Shown one piece after another: positions 29,202 through 39,396 of a stretch of 64,000 nt of DNA (positions are counted from its first letter, which is position 1; every line of letters begins with the position of its first letter). Under the pieces are notes generated by a model. That model was not told the DNA's origin and did no database searches. It saw only the letters and a list, made by a program, of their open reading frames with translations. Source of the stretch: Porphyridium purpureum. Taxonomy: Eukaryota; Rhodophyta; Bangiophyceae; Porphyridiales; Porphyridiaceae. The position numbers and the translations under genes are program-made. The stretch spans positions 558,001-622,000 of the forward strand of contig VRMN01000004.1 of assembly GCA_008690995.1 (NCBI GenBank), written 5' to 3'.

Positions 29202-30460
29202 ATCACACAGGGAATGGTTTTGAAAACTTACTGAGGCAAGACCTCAGCTGTTCCACCGAAGACATTCAGTATTAATTTTGAAAGGGCTGCATCGGCCACT
29301 TATCATTAGTTTACGTAATCGCATTGAGCAACAGCCGTGCACACTGATGAAAAGGAAGATCGGCCTGAGCGAATCAAACGGCTTCTACATGAGGTGGCTT
29401 GAGTGTGCCGAAGATGTTTAAAGCTCTTGGTCGAGATATTCCGGTACCGGTAAATGCAAGGCTCGTGGTATATTGTATGCAAGAACAACAGTTTGCCTTC
29501 ATCTCACTGAGGATACCGTGACGAATGCAATTATATTTCCATGCCTCGTGATGATGGCGTCCCGGACCATTGTTCAAGTACGAGGCTTGAACCCGGTCTT
29601 TTCGCATCAAAGCGCAAAAGTGCAAAAGGGCGGCCTGCATCGTTGTCTCGTGTCTTATTAAAATATGGATCTTCCAGATTGGCCACCGTAGTCGCCACAG
29701 TTCGATGTCACTGAGAATTGGTCGGGGATGCCAGTGCGCAGCTTGACCGAAGAAAACTAGCAGAAATAGACTTTTCACGAGCTCAGAGGTGCCGTGAAGC
29801 TGGCCTCGAAGAACTTGGGCCAGCCTGTGCTGGACAGCGTGTACGAATCTTTGCCAAGACGCTTCTTCGATTGTCTTGATGTTGCACGGTACTGAGTGTG
29901 AGGCAACATCGATGCCGATTCTTTCGGCAGGTAAGCAATCGCTAAAAGTGGGCTGCGTTCCGTTCAGTTTTGGTCTGTCGGCATATCCTCTTTCCACCAG
30001 ACCCTACCCTTCGAATGCCAAAATGGATCACTTTCTGAGGAAGACTCAGATGTAGGCTTGTCGGTTACCCACTCTGATCGCAGTATATTTTCTCGACACG
30101 TAGCCTGAACAGTCAGCCACCATGATGCTTCACGCTTTTGTGCTCTCTGAGACGAAGAAAAGGTCGAGCCTGGCAGCTTGCGCGGACAGGTTTTTCAGCT
30201 TTGCGGACTGCTTTTGCGTGGCGCTCTCGACTGCTTCACGAATGGAGTTTTAGGATAAGCGCCATTCCTTCTTACATCCTTGATCTTTGACCCGTTCGAC
30301 CGCTTCGAGACTTCTGGGCTAGAGATGGCCTCACGCATGCATTTCGTCAACGGAGCAGAACGCTCTCGATGGATGCAAAATCCATTCGACCAGGCCCAGG
30401 GCCGCCGCTCAAGGTCGCTCAAATCCACGAGTCCCGCAAAATGTCGGTCAAAAGTATTGC
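29202..30460. other. Intergenic between elements A and C
   Basis: About 1.26 kb of probable host DNA separating two retrotransposons. A minus-strand frame at 29374-29997 encodes 207 residues but begins with GTG, has no early ATG and no recognisable domain. I see no confident gene. The last seven bases, GTATTGC, are repeated after the far end of element C. Confidence 0.4.
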
Positions 30461-30789
30461 TGTAAAATAGTCGGACCGTTTCGAAGTGGCGACATAACGG
30501 TCCAGTGCCGCGCAGGCCTATGCGCGCGCATATGGCGGTTTCGGAGCCGTCCTCGCAACGGTCGGGTCGTGCAGAGCCCGTGGCTGGGTGGTAAGGCCCA
30601 CCTCGTCGCCCTGCGCTGCAAAGGCGCGTGCCGGGCTGGCCGGGTGTATAAAAGCAGCCACACCCGACGGCCGTCGCCTGGTTAGCTCTCTCACAAGAGA
30701 AGACGCAAGGAAGAGGAGTAGGAGACAACGAGTAAACGGGTCGTCGGATAGGGACGAAGTTTAGAAAACTCCCCGATTATTCCTTCACA
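30461..30789 (+). repeat. Element C 5' LTR (329 bp)
   Basis: TGTAAAATAG to CTTCACA, with a TATA box GTATAAAAGC near 30645 and an AG-rich transcribed end. It differs from the 3' LTR at seven positions without indels. Confidence 0.95.
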
Positions 30790-30790
30790 G

Positions 30791-30810
30791 TGGTATCATC
30801 GCTTCGGTTG
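30791..30810 (+). other. Element C primer-binding site
   Basis: TGGTATCATCGCTTCGGTTG lies one base after the 5' LTR. It shares its first twelve bases with the sites of elements A and B, so all three families probably use the same initiator-Met-like tRNA primer. Confidence 0.75.
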
Positions 30811-30832
30811 ACCGGTTTCGGGTGAAGCAGAG

Positions 30833-31633
30833 ATGGAAAACTTGCGACAAGCACTGGTTCCGAGGATGGCGCAGGAGCCGGGAGTGCAGGTGTCGCGGCT
30901 CGACACCTACAATGGGTCGAGGGACGTCATTAAGCTACAGACGTGGCTTTTTGCGGCTGGAGATACAGTGTTTGTGCCCCTCAGGGACGCGGTTGGCGTC
31001 ACCGCCACACGTGACACCGCAGTACGGGCAGCGGCAGAAGCGAAGGCGGTCCGCGTGGCCGCGACGTATCTACGTGGAAGCGCGTTGGTCTGGTGGATTG
31101 CGTTGAGCAGGGCCGGGGACGATCCCGCGGTCTGGGATACGTTTGTTCGCGAGCTGGAGGACCAGTTCACACCTCCCAACGCGGCCCGGGCGGCGTACAA
31201 CGATCTGGCTGCGCTTGTGCAAAAGCACAGCGTGGCGCGTTACATCGACGAGTTCCAGATGTGCATTCTCCGCATCCCTCGTATCACTGAGGACGAGAAG
31301 CTGGACCGCTTCGTTCGAGGTCTTAAGAAGCCACCGAGAGTGGAAGTGCTGAAGTCAGGCGCTACAACAGTAGCTGATGCCATGCGCATCGCACTGTCCG
31401 TGGATTCCGCTTACGCGGATGCCCCGCGGGGAGCGTGCGCGCGGGATGACGGCCCAGTTCCCATGGAGCTGGGTGCAGTTGGATTCTCGACGGCGCAAGG
31501 TGGCGGTACTGACAACGCCCGCAAGGTCAAATGCTGGCGTTGTGGCAAGGCAGGCCACAGGAAGGCCGATTGTCGGGCAAAGGAGGTGGATGAACCGGCG
31601 TCAGGAAAAGCGGGAGCCTCCACGCGGGCATAG
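30833..31633 (+). pseudogene. Element C gag region
   Basis: Encodes a Gag of the gypsy-associated Retrotrans_gag type: SALVWWIALSR, WDTFVRELEDQF, KLDRFVRGLKK, PVPMELGAV and a CCHC knuckle CWRCGKAGHRKADC. It is clearly related to the Gags of gypsy elements A and B, although C is copia by its pol order. Part of a broken element. Confidence 0.9.
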
Positions 31634-31644
31634 CCGGTCTGTCG

Positions 31645-32156
31645 ATGGGGGCGTCCGGGGTAGCGGTCGACGCAGGCCGGAGAATCACGGCGCTGTTCTC
31701 GTCGCCGTGTAGCGTTATGGTGACACTGGATGGCTCTGTTGAGGCGCGAGCGCTCGCTGACAGCGGCGCAAACGCCTGCTTCGTGCGACGAGACGTTGCT
31801 GATGCGATGCATGCTGCACGTGCCGGTGAGGAAAGCGCGTGTTCAGATCCTGGTTTTAGCATTCAGTTGGCGGACGAGTCGAAGACGCATGCCACAGGCA
31901 TGCTACGTGCGCACGTGGAGGTTGGAGAGGTCCCTCTTTTCGGAATTGCTCGCACCCTCCTCACCGCTCATTTCCTCGGTTTAGAGAAGCTGAGCTATGA
32001 TGTGGTTTTGGGAAAACCGTGGCTAGAGGCAGGTTTGCCAAAGCCGGTCGCAGAAGGCGAGGAACAAGCCGCGGAATCGTTGGCGTTGGATGGAGCCCAG
32101 GCCGCGTCGACGCATGAACTCATGCACACGCCCAGGGACCTGTCCTGTGAGGCGTG
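31645..32156 (+). pseudogene. Element C protease region
   Basis: Aspartic protease signature ALADSGANACFV, followed by the VVLGKPWLEAGLP segment that closes retroviral-type protease domains and the first part of a His/Cys pre-integrase region. It is interrupted by insertion of element D at 32157. Confidence 0.85.
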
Positions 32157-33202
32157 TGTCACGGGAGTAGCCCGTGTGTTAAGGAAATGATTAAAAATAG
32201 CCATAGTCCGTGGCCGGATACCTGGTCGCGCCGGACCCACTGTACTGTAGGTGTACAAGGGGGCGCGTGGTAGGCCTGAAGGCCCCTTCCCTTAGGGACC
32301 AGACGCGCGATGACCACCCAGTATGGAATGGGTGTACAGCCAGGAGGTGGCTGGAACCTTCTGGAAGGTTCTAGACTCAGCGACAGCAAGGCACTGTACC
32401 TCGGGGGTACAGTGGTCGCGATGGGTATAAAAAGACGCGCGGGTCGGCAACCAAGGGGGGGAGAGGGGGGTCGGGAGACAGAAGGAGTAAGGTGGATCTA
32501 AGTAAAAACAGGTGTATTCAAGGAAGCGTGTTCGGGCCTTGGGTACCTGTTGAGGGAGCGGGGGTACAGCGGGAGTACAGCGGGGGTACGGCGGGGGTAC
32601 GGCGGGAGTACAGCGCGAGCGAGCGAGCGGGGGGTTTAACGGGGAAGGTTCGCGGATGCCCTGGGGTAAGGCGTCATTAGACGGTCCTTGTTCGGAAGTG
32701 GATCCGGGGGTGGTACGTGGGCGGGGGCGGATAAAGGAGTGATAGGCCGTTTGAAGCCGAAAGGTGAGGCAACCTCCTCCGGCTAACCCCGGCTGCCCAC
32801 AACGCCTCCCCGGGTCCCGGATCACCGTAAGGTGTGGCCGAACGGGATCCCGGTTGGGCAGCGGACGCCTGGTTCCCCCGTTACGCGCGTCTTCCGTGTG
32901 TGTGCTTTTGGTTGGCTGTGCCTGCTCCGTGCGTGTGCTCTTGGTTGGCTGTGTCTTTCCCGTGTGTCTGCTCTTGGTTGGTTCTGTCGGTCCCGTGTGT
33001 GGGTGCTCTTGGCTGTTTGCGTGTGAACAGCGTGCGTGAGCGTCGTTGGTTCCGGGTTTCCTGCCTGCCGCAGGTCCAGTTGGCTGCGGGTGTCTTGTGT
33101 TTCCTCTTGGTTGCGTGGATTGTCCAGCTTGTGTGCGTGCGTGTGCCGCTTGGCTTGCTGTTGGGTGTGCCGCTGTGTCCTGGGCCAGCACGGTTCGTGA
33201 CA
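32157..33202 (+). repeat. Element D 5' LTR (1046 bp)
   Basis: TGTCACGGGAG to CGTGACA, so its ends form a 6-bp inverted repeat. It holds a heat-shock element at 32353-32376, a TATA box GGTATAAAAAG near 32425, a G-rich tract, GTAC-bearing 11-bp repeats near 32565-32620 and a GT-rich imperfect repeat near 32895-33020. Several open frames inside it are artefacts of the skewed composition. Confidence 0.95.
32353..32376 (+). promoter_or_regulatory. Heat-shock element in D 5' LTR
   Basis: GGAACCTTCTGGAAGGTTCT continues into AGAC. This gives four perfect alternating GAA/TTC pentamers and a near-perfect fifth at exact spacing. It lies about 50 bases upstream of the LTR TATA box, an ideal promoter position for heat-shock factor. 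Confidence 0.85.
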
Positions 33203-33219
33203 TAATTTCCGGAAATTAT
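33202..33219. repeat. Perfect 18-bp palindrome at D LTR/leader junction
   Basis: ATAATTTCCGGAAATTAT equals its own reverse complement. It begins at the last base of the 5' LTR, where the other elements have their TGG-starting primer site. It could fold as an RNA hairpin or act as a dimerisation contact. Confidence 0.8.
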
Positions 33220-33381
33220 CTTCCAGGATTGCGTGGCATCTGACGTTGGTGCGAGAGAGGGTGGGGTGTGGACGTGAGATCGGTCTTGATCTTGGACAAA
33301 CTTGTGTCCACATTCTGATACGTACGGTCACCGAGTGAAGGATTGCGAGAGAGGATTCGGAGCAGGAACGAAGTCGCAAAG

Positions 33382-34323
33382 ATGGTGCGTGGCAGGAAGA
33401 CGACGATGGGCTCAGACGATGCGCGAGAGCACGCGTCCTCGAGCGAGCTGGAACGTGCACAGGCTGGCGCGCTGGCACCAGAGCCGACAATGCCCACGGC
33501 TCGTGGTGACGAGATAGGAAGTCATGGGGTTGTGAGTGTTCAGCAGAAGGAAGAGGGTGTCCCCGCCATTGTGCGCGGCAAGATTCGTTCTCAACTGGGC
33601 CAGGCTATTTGTGACGCGGGCGTGCAGATTGAGAAGGCCGGTGATCCACTTTTTCTGACCGCCAAGATGGTCTGGTTCAATCGCCTGCGTGACATGGGAG
33701 AGGATCCAGACCAACATGTATCCTCGATTGATGCAGTTTTCCGCGGGGTGGGGCTGAGGAAATGCTACGAGGTCCTGTCGGAGTTGCACGGTGCAACAGC
33801 ACAAGAGGCATGGGCGGCTGTGGCTGCTTACTTCTACAACAAGGAGCACGAGCGCGCCCTTCGTGCAGAGCATCACGATGTTGAGTATGTTATTGGCCAG
33901 GACCTAAAGAAATTCGTGGAGGTCCTGGAGGATCGCTGCACGGCTCTGGGAGAATCTGACACTCGCAAGATTGAGGCACTTACGTTGGCGCTTCCGAAAA
34001 ACTCCGAGCTGCGTCGTCAGGCCAGGACGTACGGCATACAGGGGAACTGGACCTTGATGAAGACTGCTCTGTTGGAGGAGGCTGGTCAGTATGGAACCTT
34101 TGGTGCGCTTGGCTCGCAGTACGGTGTAAGGGCAGTGAGGAAGCCCGAGCGCGTGCACCATTTGGGTAACTTTGATGAAGCTGGGCTCCCTGGGTTGAAT
34201 CCTCGCAAGCGACTGGTCAAGTGCTGGGAGTGCCAGGAGCGGGGCCACGTTCGCATGGAGTGCCCAAAGTGGGAGAAAAATAAGAGGCAGAGGACCGAAG
34301 AACGCCAGACAAAAAACGAGTAG
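33382..34323 (+). CDS. gag: Element D Gag
   Basis: The frame is open earlier but the first ATG is at 33382 (313 residues). The protein has a helical capsid-like region and one CCHC zinc knuckle, CWECQERGHVRMEC, near the C-terminus, followed by a basic end. It is unlike the Gags of A, B and C, which fits a separate gypsy lineage. Confidence 0.9.
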   Translation: MVRGRKTTMGSDDAREHASSSELERAQAGALAPEPTMPTARGDEIGSHGVVSVQQKEEGVPAIVRGKIRSQLGQAICDAGVQIEKAGDPLFLTAKMVWFNRLRDMGEDPDQHVSSIDAVFRGVGLRKCYEVLSELHGATAQEAWAAVAAYFYNKEHERALRAEHHDVEYVIGQDLKKFVEVLEDRCTALGESDTRKIEALTLALPKNSELRRQARTYGIQGNWTLMKTALLEEAGQYGTFGALGSQYGVRAVRKPERVHHLGNFDEAGLPGLNPRKRLVKCWECQERGHVRMECPKWEKNKRQRTEERQTKNE

Positions 34324-34358
34324 CGGGGGGATGCGAAGGCCCCCCGGAATCTGAAGAA

Positions 34359-37300
34359 TTGTCGGAGGCAGTCCCACTGGGCTCGTATCCATGGATACAC
34401 GTACAGGCTGAATGGGGAGGTCTGAAGGTTCGGACTACTGCGCTGGTTGATACGGGGGCTTTATCCACGTGGATGAACGACGATTTGGCTGACCGTCTTG
34501 GGCTTCTTCGCAGAAAGACCCACACACAGGCATTGGGCCCAACCAATGAGGTGTTGGGGGAGGCCGAGGAGAGCGTTGCCACAATTTGGGTTGGTGAGGG
34601 AATTCAGTCGGAGGAAAGCGTCCGGATTATGAGGAACCTCGGACCTGATCTCATACTGGGAATGCGTTTTCTTGCCAAGCATGTCAGTTGCTTGATCCCG
34701 GGAAAGGGTCTGGGCCTACGCTCGGGCGGATGGATTACTTTTGTCAACCGAGACGTTTCCAGTGCACAGGAAGCCGTGTGTCATACATGCCTGGAAAGAC
34801 ACAGGATCCTGGGATCGATGTATGAGGAAGCCAAACCCACGGTGCAGTTGGAGGCGGTGCACTATATTGCTGATGGAGCAGAAGTGAAGAAGCGAATCCA
34901 GGCCCTCGAAGAAAAGTATGCAGGTCACAACGAGGCTGTTTGTTCTACCATTGAAGCCAAGATCTTTGAGCATTTGGATGAAGCGCAAAGCAGGGAGATG
35001 AAAGGGCTCTTGAAGAAGTTTTGGGTTCTCTTCCGGCCGGAGCTGGGTAAGACAGACCTCGTCGAGCATACGATTCGCATCAAGCCAGAGCGTTTGGAGG
35101 ATCTCCCCAGGGCAAGGTTACGTCGCAGGGCTCCTGCGGTGACGCAGGCTGAGCGCGAGATGGTGCAAGGGCTGGTCGCCCGAGGAGTGCTGGAGCCGAG
35201 TTTGTCAGATGTGTCGAGCCAGAATGTCATGGTCAAGAAGCCGAATGGCGGCTGGCGTCTGACGACAGACTTCCGAACGCTTAATGATGCGACTGTTAAA
35301 GATCGATATCCCATTCCGGACGTGGGAGAGATGATCGACTGGTTTGCATCGTGGAAGTTCAAGAGTATCCTGGATCTGAAGGATGGCTTCTTCCAAGTCC
35401 CTCTGGCCCCCGAGAGCCGACCATTGACAGCGATTATCACTCCGGACGGGCTGTTTCAATACTGCCGATTACCTCAGGGTTGCTGTAATAGCCCAAGTAC
35501 CTTCCAGCGATTGACAAATACGGTCCTGGGCCCGCTCAGGTACCTGAATGCATTGGTTTACATTGATGATTTGGCAATCGGGACAAAGACGTTTGAAGAG
35601 CACTTGCAAGCGCTGCAGCGGGTGCTGGAGCAATTCTGCGCTGCGGGCTTGGTGTTCTCATTGTCGAAGTGCAGATTTGGGGCTTTAAGGGTCGAGTTTC
35701 TTGGACATGATATCGGCCTGGACGGTATAAGGCCGAGCCAGAGGAAGACGGAGGCTGTGCGAGCATGGCAGGAGCCGAGGAATGCAAAGGAACTGCAGCA
35801 GTTCATTGGGCTCGTGGGGTGGTTCCGCAATTTTATCGAGGGATTTGAGGAAGTCTGCAGGCCTCTTAGGGATGCTATGAAGGGCCTTCAAATCAACGCC
35901 AAAGGAAGCAAGTGGAAGAAATACCCTATGAACTCGGCGGATTGGCAGGCACGATTTGGTGAGCCTCAGAGTCAGGCGCTTCTGTCGCTTCGGGAAGCAC
36001 TCAGTGATCCAGAAACTGGAGATCGAAAGGTTTTGGCTGCATACGACCCAGAAGCAGAGCATACGCTGTGGACAGACGCTTCTAGCACTGGCTTGGGAGC
36101 AATGTTGACGCAGAGGGAGGGCACTGGCGATCGTCCAGTGGCATTTTACTCGAGGCTTCTGAGACCGGCCGAGCAGAACTATACCGTGACGGAGAAGGAG
36201 TGCTTGGCCGCCATTGCAGCCATGGAGCACTTCAGGCATTACTTGTACGGCAAACGATTCGTGCTCATGACTGACCACAGCGCATTGAGCTGGCTCATGA
36301 GGCAAAAGGAGCCTCAAGGTCGGATTGCGCGATGGATTCTCAAGGTACAGGACTTCGACTTCCAGGTTCAGCATCATCCAGGCAAGGCGAATACAGTGGC
36401 AGATGCGCTTTCGCGTCCAGCTGTACGTATGAATGAGGAAGAGGCTCGGGTGGCGAGCGAGAGCAATAAGTCTGAGACTCTCAACAACACGAGCGAAATC
36501 GAGCTCATTGGACTGAATGCTGTTGAGGATGAGGAAGTGAAGCGGGTAGTTCGGTTGGCTGAAATGCTGCAGGAAGAGATTCAGGGTCCAGCTTCGGGGG
36601 CCGATGGGGGTATGGTCCCTGTCACATCGGCCGGAGTGCGAGAGCTGCTGCTTCATACTGGCGAGCATACAGGAGCGAACGATGCGTACACACCACCTTC
36701 GATGGAAGAGATCGTGGCTGCATACGCAGACGACACGGACATTCAGGAACAGTTGAAGAATCTGAAAGCAGACAAGCCCGAATACACGTACCCGGAGTAC
36801 ACCGTTGATGAGGATGGAGTCATCTGGGCTATGCTTCGCGATGAGTCCAGGGTCGTGATACCAAACGCTCTGGTGCAGCGCGTCCTGCATGTGTATCACA
36901 GCACGCCACTTTCAGGGCACCTTGGAATAGGAAAGACTGCAAAGCGGGTCTCGGATGCACGATACTGGTGGACCGGTTGGACGGAAGATGTTCGTCAGTT
37001 TGTTCTTTGTTGCCATGAGTGCTTTTCAAGGAAAACAAAGGCGCCCCCGAGAAGGGCTCGCATGCAAGTCTATCGCGCGGTGAGACGTTTCGAGATTGTC
37101 TCGATAGATGTTCTGAGTATCACACCGACAACAACTCGCGGGCACAGCAAAGTGGTAATCATGGTGGACGCCTTCACAAAGTGGGTTCGTGCCCATGCAG
37201 TCAAGGATGAGACTGCGGCTACACTGGCACGTGTTTTCCTAGACGGTTGGGTGTGCGATTTTGGACCGCCAGAGTCTCTGCTGTCCGACCGGGGACCGGG

Positions 37301-38096
37301 CTTTGTAGCCGACATCCTTTCAAAAATGTGTGAAAATCTGGGTGTAGGACGTATGCTTACGACAGCATACCATCCGCAGACGAACGGGGTTGTGGAGCGC
37401 TTTAACCAGACAGTGTGTCAAATGTTGTCGGCATACGTGTGTGCGAACGGAAAAGACTGGGATCGCTGGTTGCCGGTAATGGTGTATGCGTATAATACAG
37501 CCCGGCATGCATCCACGAAGATGTCTCCGTTTGAACTGTTGTATGGTGAGCCGGCGCGGGACTGGGCAAGTATGGCGGGACCCAGAGCTGTTGAACAAGC
37601 AGATGACCTCGCGAAGAAGCTTGCTGCATGTCACGCCATTGCCAATAAGAATGCGAAGATCGCACAGGATCGGTACACGAAGAACTATGATCGCCGAGTC
37701 AGGGAACATGACTTCAAGCCGGGCGACGTGGTGTACGTTTGGGCGCCGCCTTCAGGAGAAGGGCGCAAGCTGAAAAAGCCGTGGGTAGGACCACTATCCA
37801 TCCTGAGAATGGTCGGGGTTCATGCAGTACTGTGCAGTGAAGGCCATCCTGACGGGAAGTTGGTCCACGTGAACCGGCTTGCTCGGGCCCACAAGGACCT
37901 CCTTGAGGCAAGTGGATCCCAAGTCTTGCAAGGAGAAGACGGCAGCTGGGCTATAGAGGCTATAGCCGGGGATCGGGTTGTGGGCGGACGCCGAGAGTAC
38001 AGAGTTAGATGGCGAGGACTCGGTAAACGTGGGGATACGTGGGAACCTGAGCTCGCATTGCCACCAATGATGGTGGCTGCCTACCGTGACGCGTGA
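34359..38096 (+). CDS. pol: Element D Pol with C-terminal chromodomain
   Basis: About 1245 residues: protease LVDTGALSTWMN near residue 28; RT with YIDDLAIG near 400; RNase H WTDASSTGLGAML; integrase with HHCC and DDE regions (VSIDVLSITP, SDRGPGFVAD, NGVVERFNQT); then a chromodomain with YRVRWRGLGKRGDTWEPE at the C-terminus. Chromodomains of this group guide integration to particular chromatin. The frame has no early ATG and lies in a different frame from gag, so expression by frameshifting, as known in this family, is likely. It looks whole. Confidence 0.93.
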   Translation: MSEAVPLGSYPWIHVQAEWGGLKVRTTALVDTGALSTWMNDDLADRLGLLRRKTHTQALGPTNEVLGEAEESVATIWVGEGIQSEESVRIMRNLGPDLILGMRFLAKHVSCLIPGKGLGLRSGGWITFVNRDVSSAQEAVCHTCLERHRILGSMYEEAKPTVQLEAVHYIADGAEVKKRIQALEEKYAGHNEAVCSTIEAKIFEHLDEAQSREMKGLLKKFWVLFRPELGKTDLVEHTIRIKPERLEDLPRARLRRRAPAVTQAEREMVQGLVARGVLEPSLSDVSSQNVMVKKPNGGWRLTTDFRTLNDATVKDRYPIPDVGEMIDWFASWKFKSILDLKDGFFQVPLAPESRPLTAIITPDGLFQYCRLPQGCCNSPSTFQRLTNTVLGPLRYLNALVYIDDLAIGTKTFEEHLQALQRVLEQFCAAGLVFSLSKCRFGALRVEFLGHDIGLDGIRPSQRKTEAVRAWQEPRNAKELQQFIGLVGWFRNFIEGFEEVCRPLRDAMKGLQINAKGSKWKKYPMNSADWQARFGEPQSQALLSLREALSDPETGDRKVLAAYDPEAEHTLWTDASSTGLGAMLTQREGTGDRPVAFYSRLLRPAEQNYTVTEKECLAAIAAMEHFRHYLYGKRFVLMTDHSALSWLMRQKEPQGRIARWILKVQDFDFQVQHHPGKANTVADALSRPAVRMNEEEARVASESNKSETLNNTSEIELIGLNAVEDEEVKRVVRLAEMLQEEIQGPASGADGGMVPVTSAGVRELLLHTGEHTGANDAYTPPSMEEIVAAYADDTDIQEQLKNLKADKPEYTYPEYTVDEDGVIWAMLRDESRVVIPNALVQRVLHVYHSTPLSGHLGIGKTAKRVSDARYWWTGWTEDVRQFVLCCHECFSRKTKAPPRRARMQVYRAVRRFEIVSIDVLSITPTTTRGHSKVVIMVDAFTKWVRAHAVKDETAATLARVFLDGWVCDFGPPESLLSDRGPGFVADILSKMCENLGVGRMLTTAYHPQTNGVVERFNQTVCQMLSAYVCANGKDWDRWLPVMVYAYNTARHASTKMSPFELLYGEPARDWASMAGPRAVEQADDLAKKLAACHAIANKNAKIAQDRYTKNYDRRVREHDFKPGDVVYVWAPPSGEGRKLKKPWVGPLSILRMVGVHAVLCSEGHPDGKLVHVNRLARAHKDLLEASGSQVLQGEDGSWAIEAIAGDRVVGGRREYRVRWRGLGKRGDTWEPELALPPMMVAAYRDA

Positions 38097-38335
38097 CCAG
38101 TGGCGGAACCTCGGACACACCGGCCGGGTGGAGGGCCACGTGGACGGACGTCCTCTTCGAGTACTTACGATGCCAAGACGGGCACACGAAGCCGATGGCC
38201 AGTGCACGGGCGACATCGAGCTTGAGACGTGGATGCCGGACGCGTCAAGCATTGGCATGTGCTGTAAGTATGAAGTGACTCTCCGGAAGCTTCGGACCAT
38301 GTGATACCTGACATTGGGAAGCGGAGAGGGTGGGA

Positions 38336-39392
38336 TGTCACGGGAGTAGCCCGTGTGTTAAGGAAATGATTAAAAATAGCCATAGTCCGTGGCCGGATAC
38401 CTGGTCGCGCCGGACCCACTGTACTGTAGGTGTACAAGGGGGCGCGTGGTAGGCCTGAAGGCCCCTTCCCTTAGGGACCAGACGCGCGATGACCACCCAG
38501 TATGGAATGGGTGTACAGCCAGGAGGTGGCTGGAACCTTCTGGAAGGTTCTAGACTCAGCGACAGCAAGGCACTGTACCTCGGGGGTACAGTGGTCGCGA
38601 TGGGTATAAAAAGACGCGCGGGTCGGCAACCAAGGGGGGGAGAGGGGGGTCGGGAGACAGAAGGAGTAAGGTGGATCTAAGTAAAAACAGGTGTATTCAA
38701 GGGAGCGTGTTCGGGCCTTGGGTACCTGTTGAGGGAGCGGGGGTACAGCGGGAGTACAGCGGGGGTACGGCGGGGGTACGGCGGGGGTACGGCGGGAGTA
38801 CAGCGCGAGCGAGCGAGCGGGGGGTTTAACGGGGAAGGTTCGCGGATGCCCTGGGGTAAGGCGTCATTAGACGGTCCTTGTTCGGAAGTGGATCCGGGGG
38901 TGGTACGTGGGCGGGGGCGGATAAAGGAGTGATAGGCCGTTTGAAGCCGAAAGGTGAGGCAACCTCCTCCGGCTAACCCCGGCTGCCCACAACGCCTCCC
39001 CGGGTCCCGGATCACCGTAAGGTGTGGCCGAACGGGATCCCGGTTGGGCAGCGGACGCCTGGTTCCCCCGTTACGCGCGTCTTCCGTGTGTGTGCTTTTG
39101 GTTGGCTGTGCCTGCTCCGTGCGTGTGCTCTTGGTTGGCTGTGTCTTTCCCGTGTGTCTGCTCTTGGTTGGTTCTGTCGGTCCCGTGTGTGGGTGCTCTT
39201 GGCTGTTTGCGTGTGAACAGCGTGCGTGAGCGTCGTTGGTTCCGGGTTTCCTGCCTGCCGCAGGTCCAGTTGGCTGCGGGTGTCTTGTGTTTCCTCTTGG
39301 TTGCGTGGATTGTCCAGCTTGTGTGCGTGCGTGTGCCGCTTGGCTTGCTGTTGGGTGTGCCGCTGTGTCCTGGGCCAGCACGGTTCGTGACA
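38336..39392 (+). repeat. Element D 3' LTR (1057 bp)
   Basis: Same as the 5' LTR except for one substitution and one extra 11-bp GTAC-type unit. A purine-rich tract (GGAAGCGGAGAGGG) precedes it. The right target repeat CGTG follows at 39393. Confidence 0.95.
38532..38555 (+). promoter_or_regulatory. Heat-shock element in D 3' LTR
   Basis: Identical to the site in the 5' LTR, again about 50 bases upstream of the TATA box near 38605. It could drive outward transcription into the copia remnant. Confidence 0.8.
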
Positions 39393-39396
39393 CGTG

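Larger units (their letters stand above)
32157..39392 (+). mobile_element. Element D: chromodomain gypsy (chromovirus), looks whole, nested in C
   Basis: A 7.2-kb Ty3/gypsy chromovirus inserted in element C, flanked by the 4-bp repeat CGTG (32153-32156 and 39393-39396). It has long LTRs (1046 and 1057 bp), gag with a zinc knuckle, and pol ending in a chromodomain. The LTRs differ by one base and one 11-bp repeat unit, so insertion is very recent. No tRNA-type primer site follows the 5' LTR; a perfect 18-bp palindrome sits there. The reading frames look whole. Confidence 0.95.

Noticed and set aside
29374-29997. 207-residue minus-strand frame between elements A and C
   Set aside because: Starts with GTG, lacks an early ATG, no recognisable domain; kept only as a note in the gap entry.
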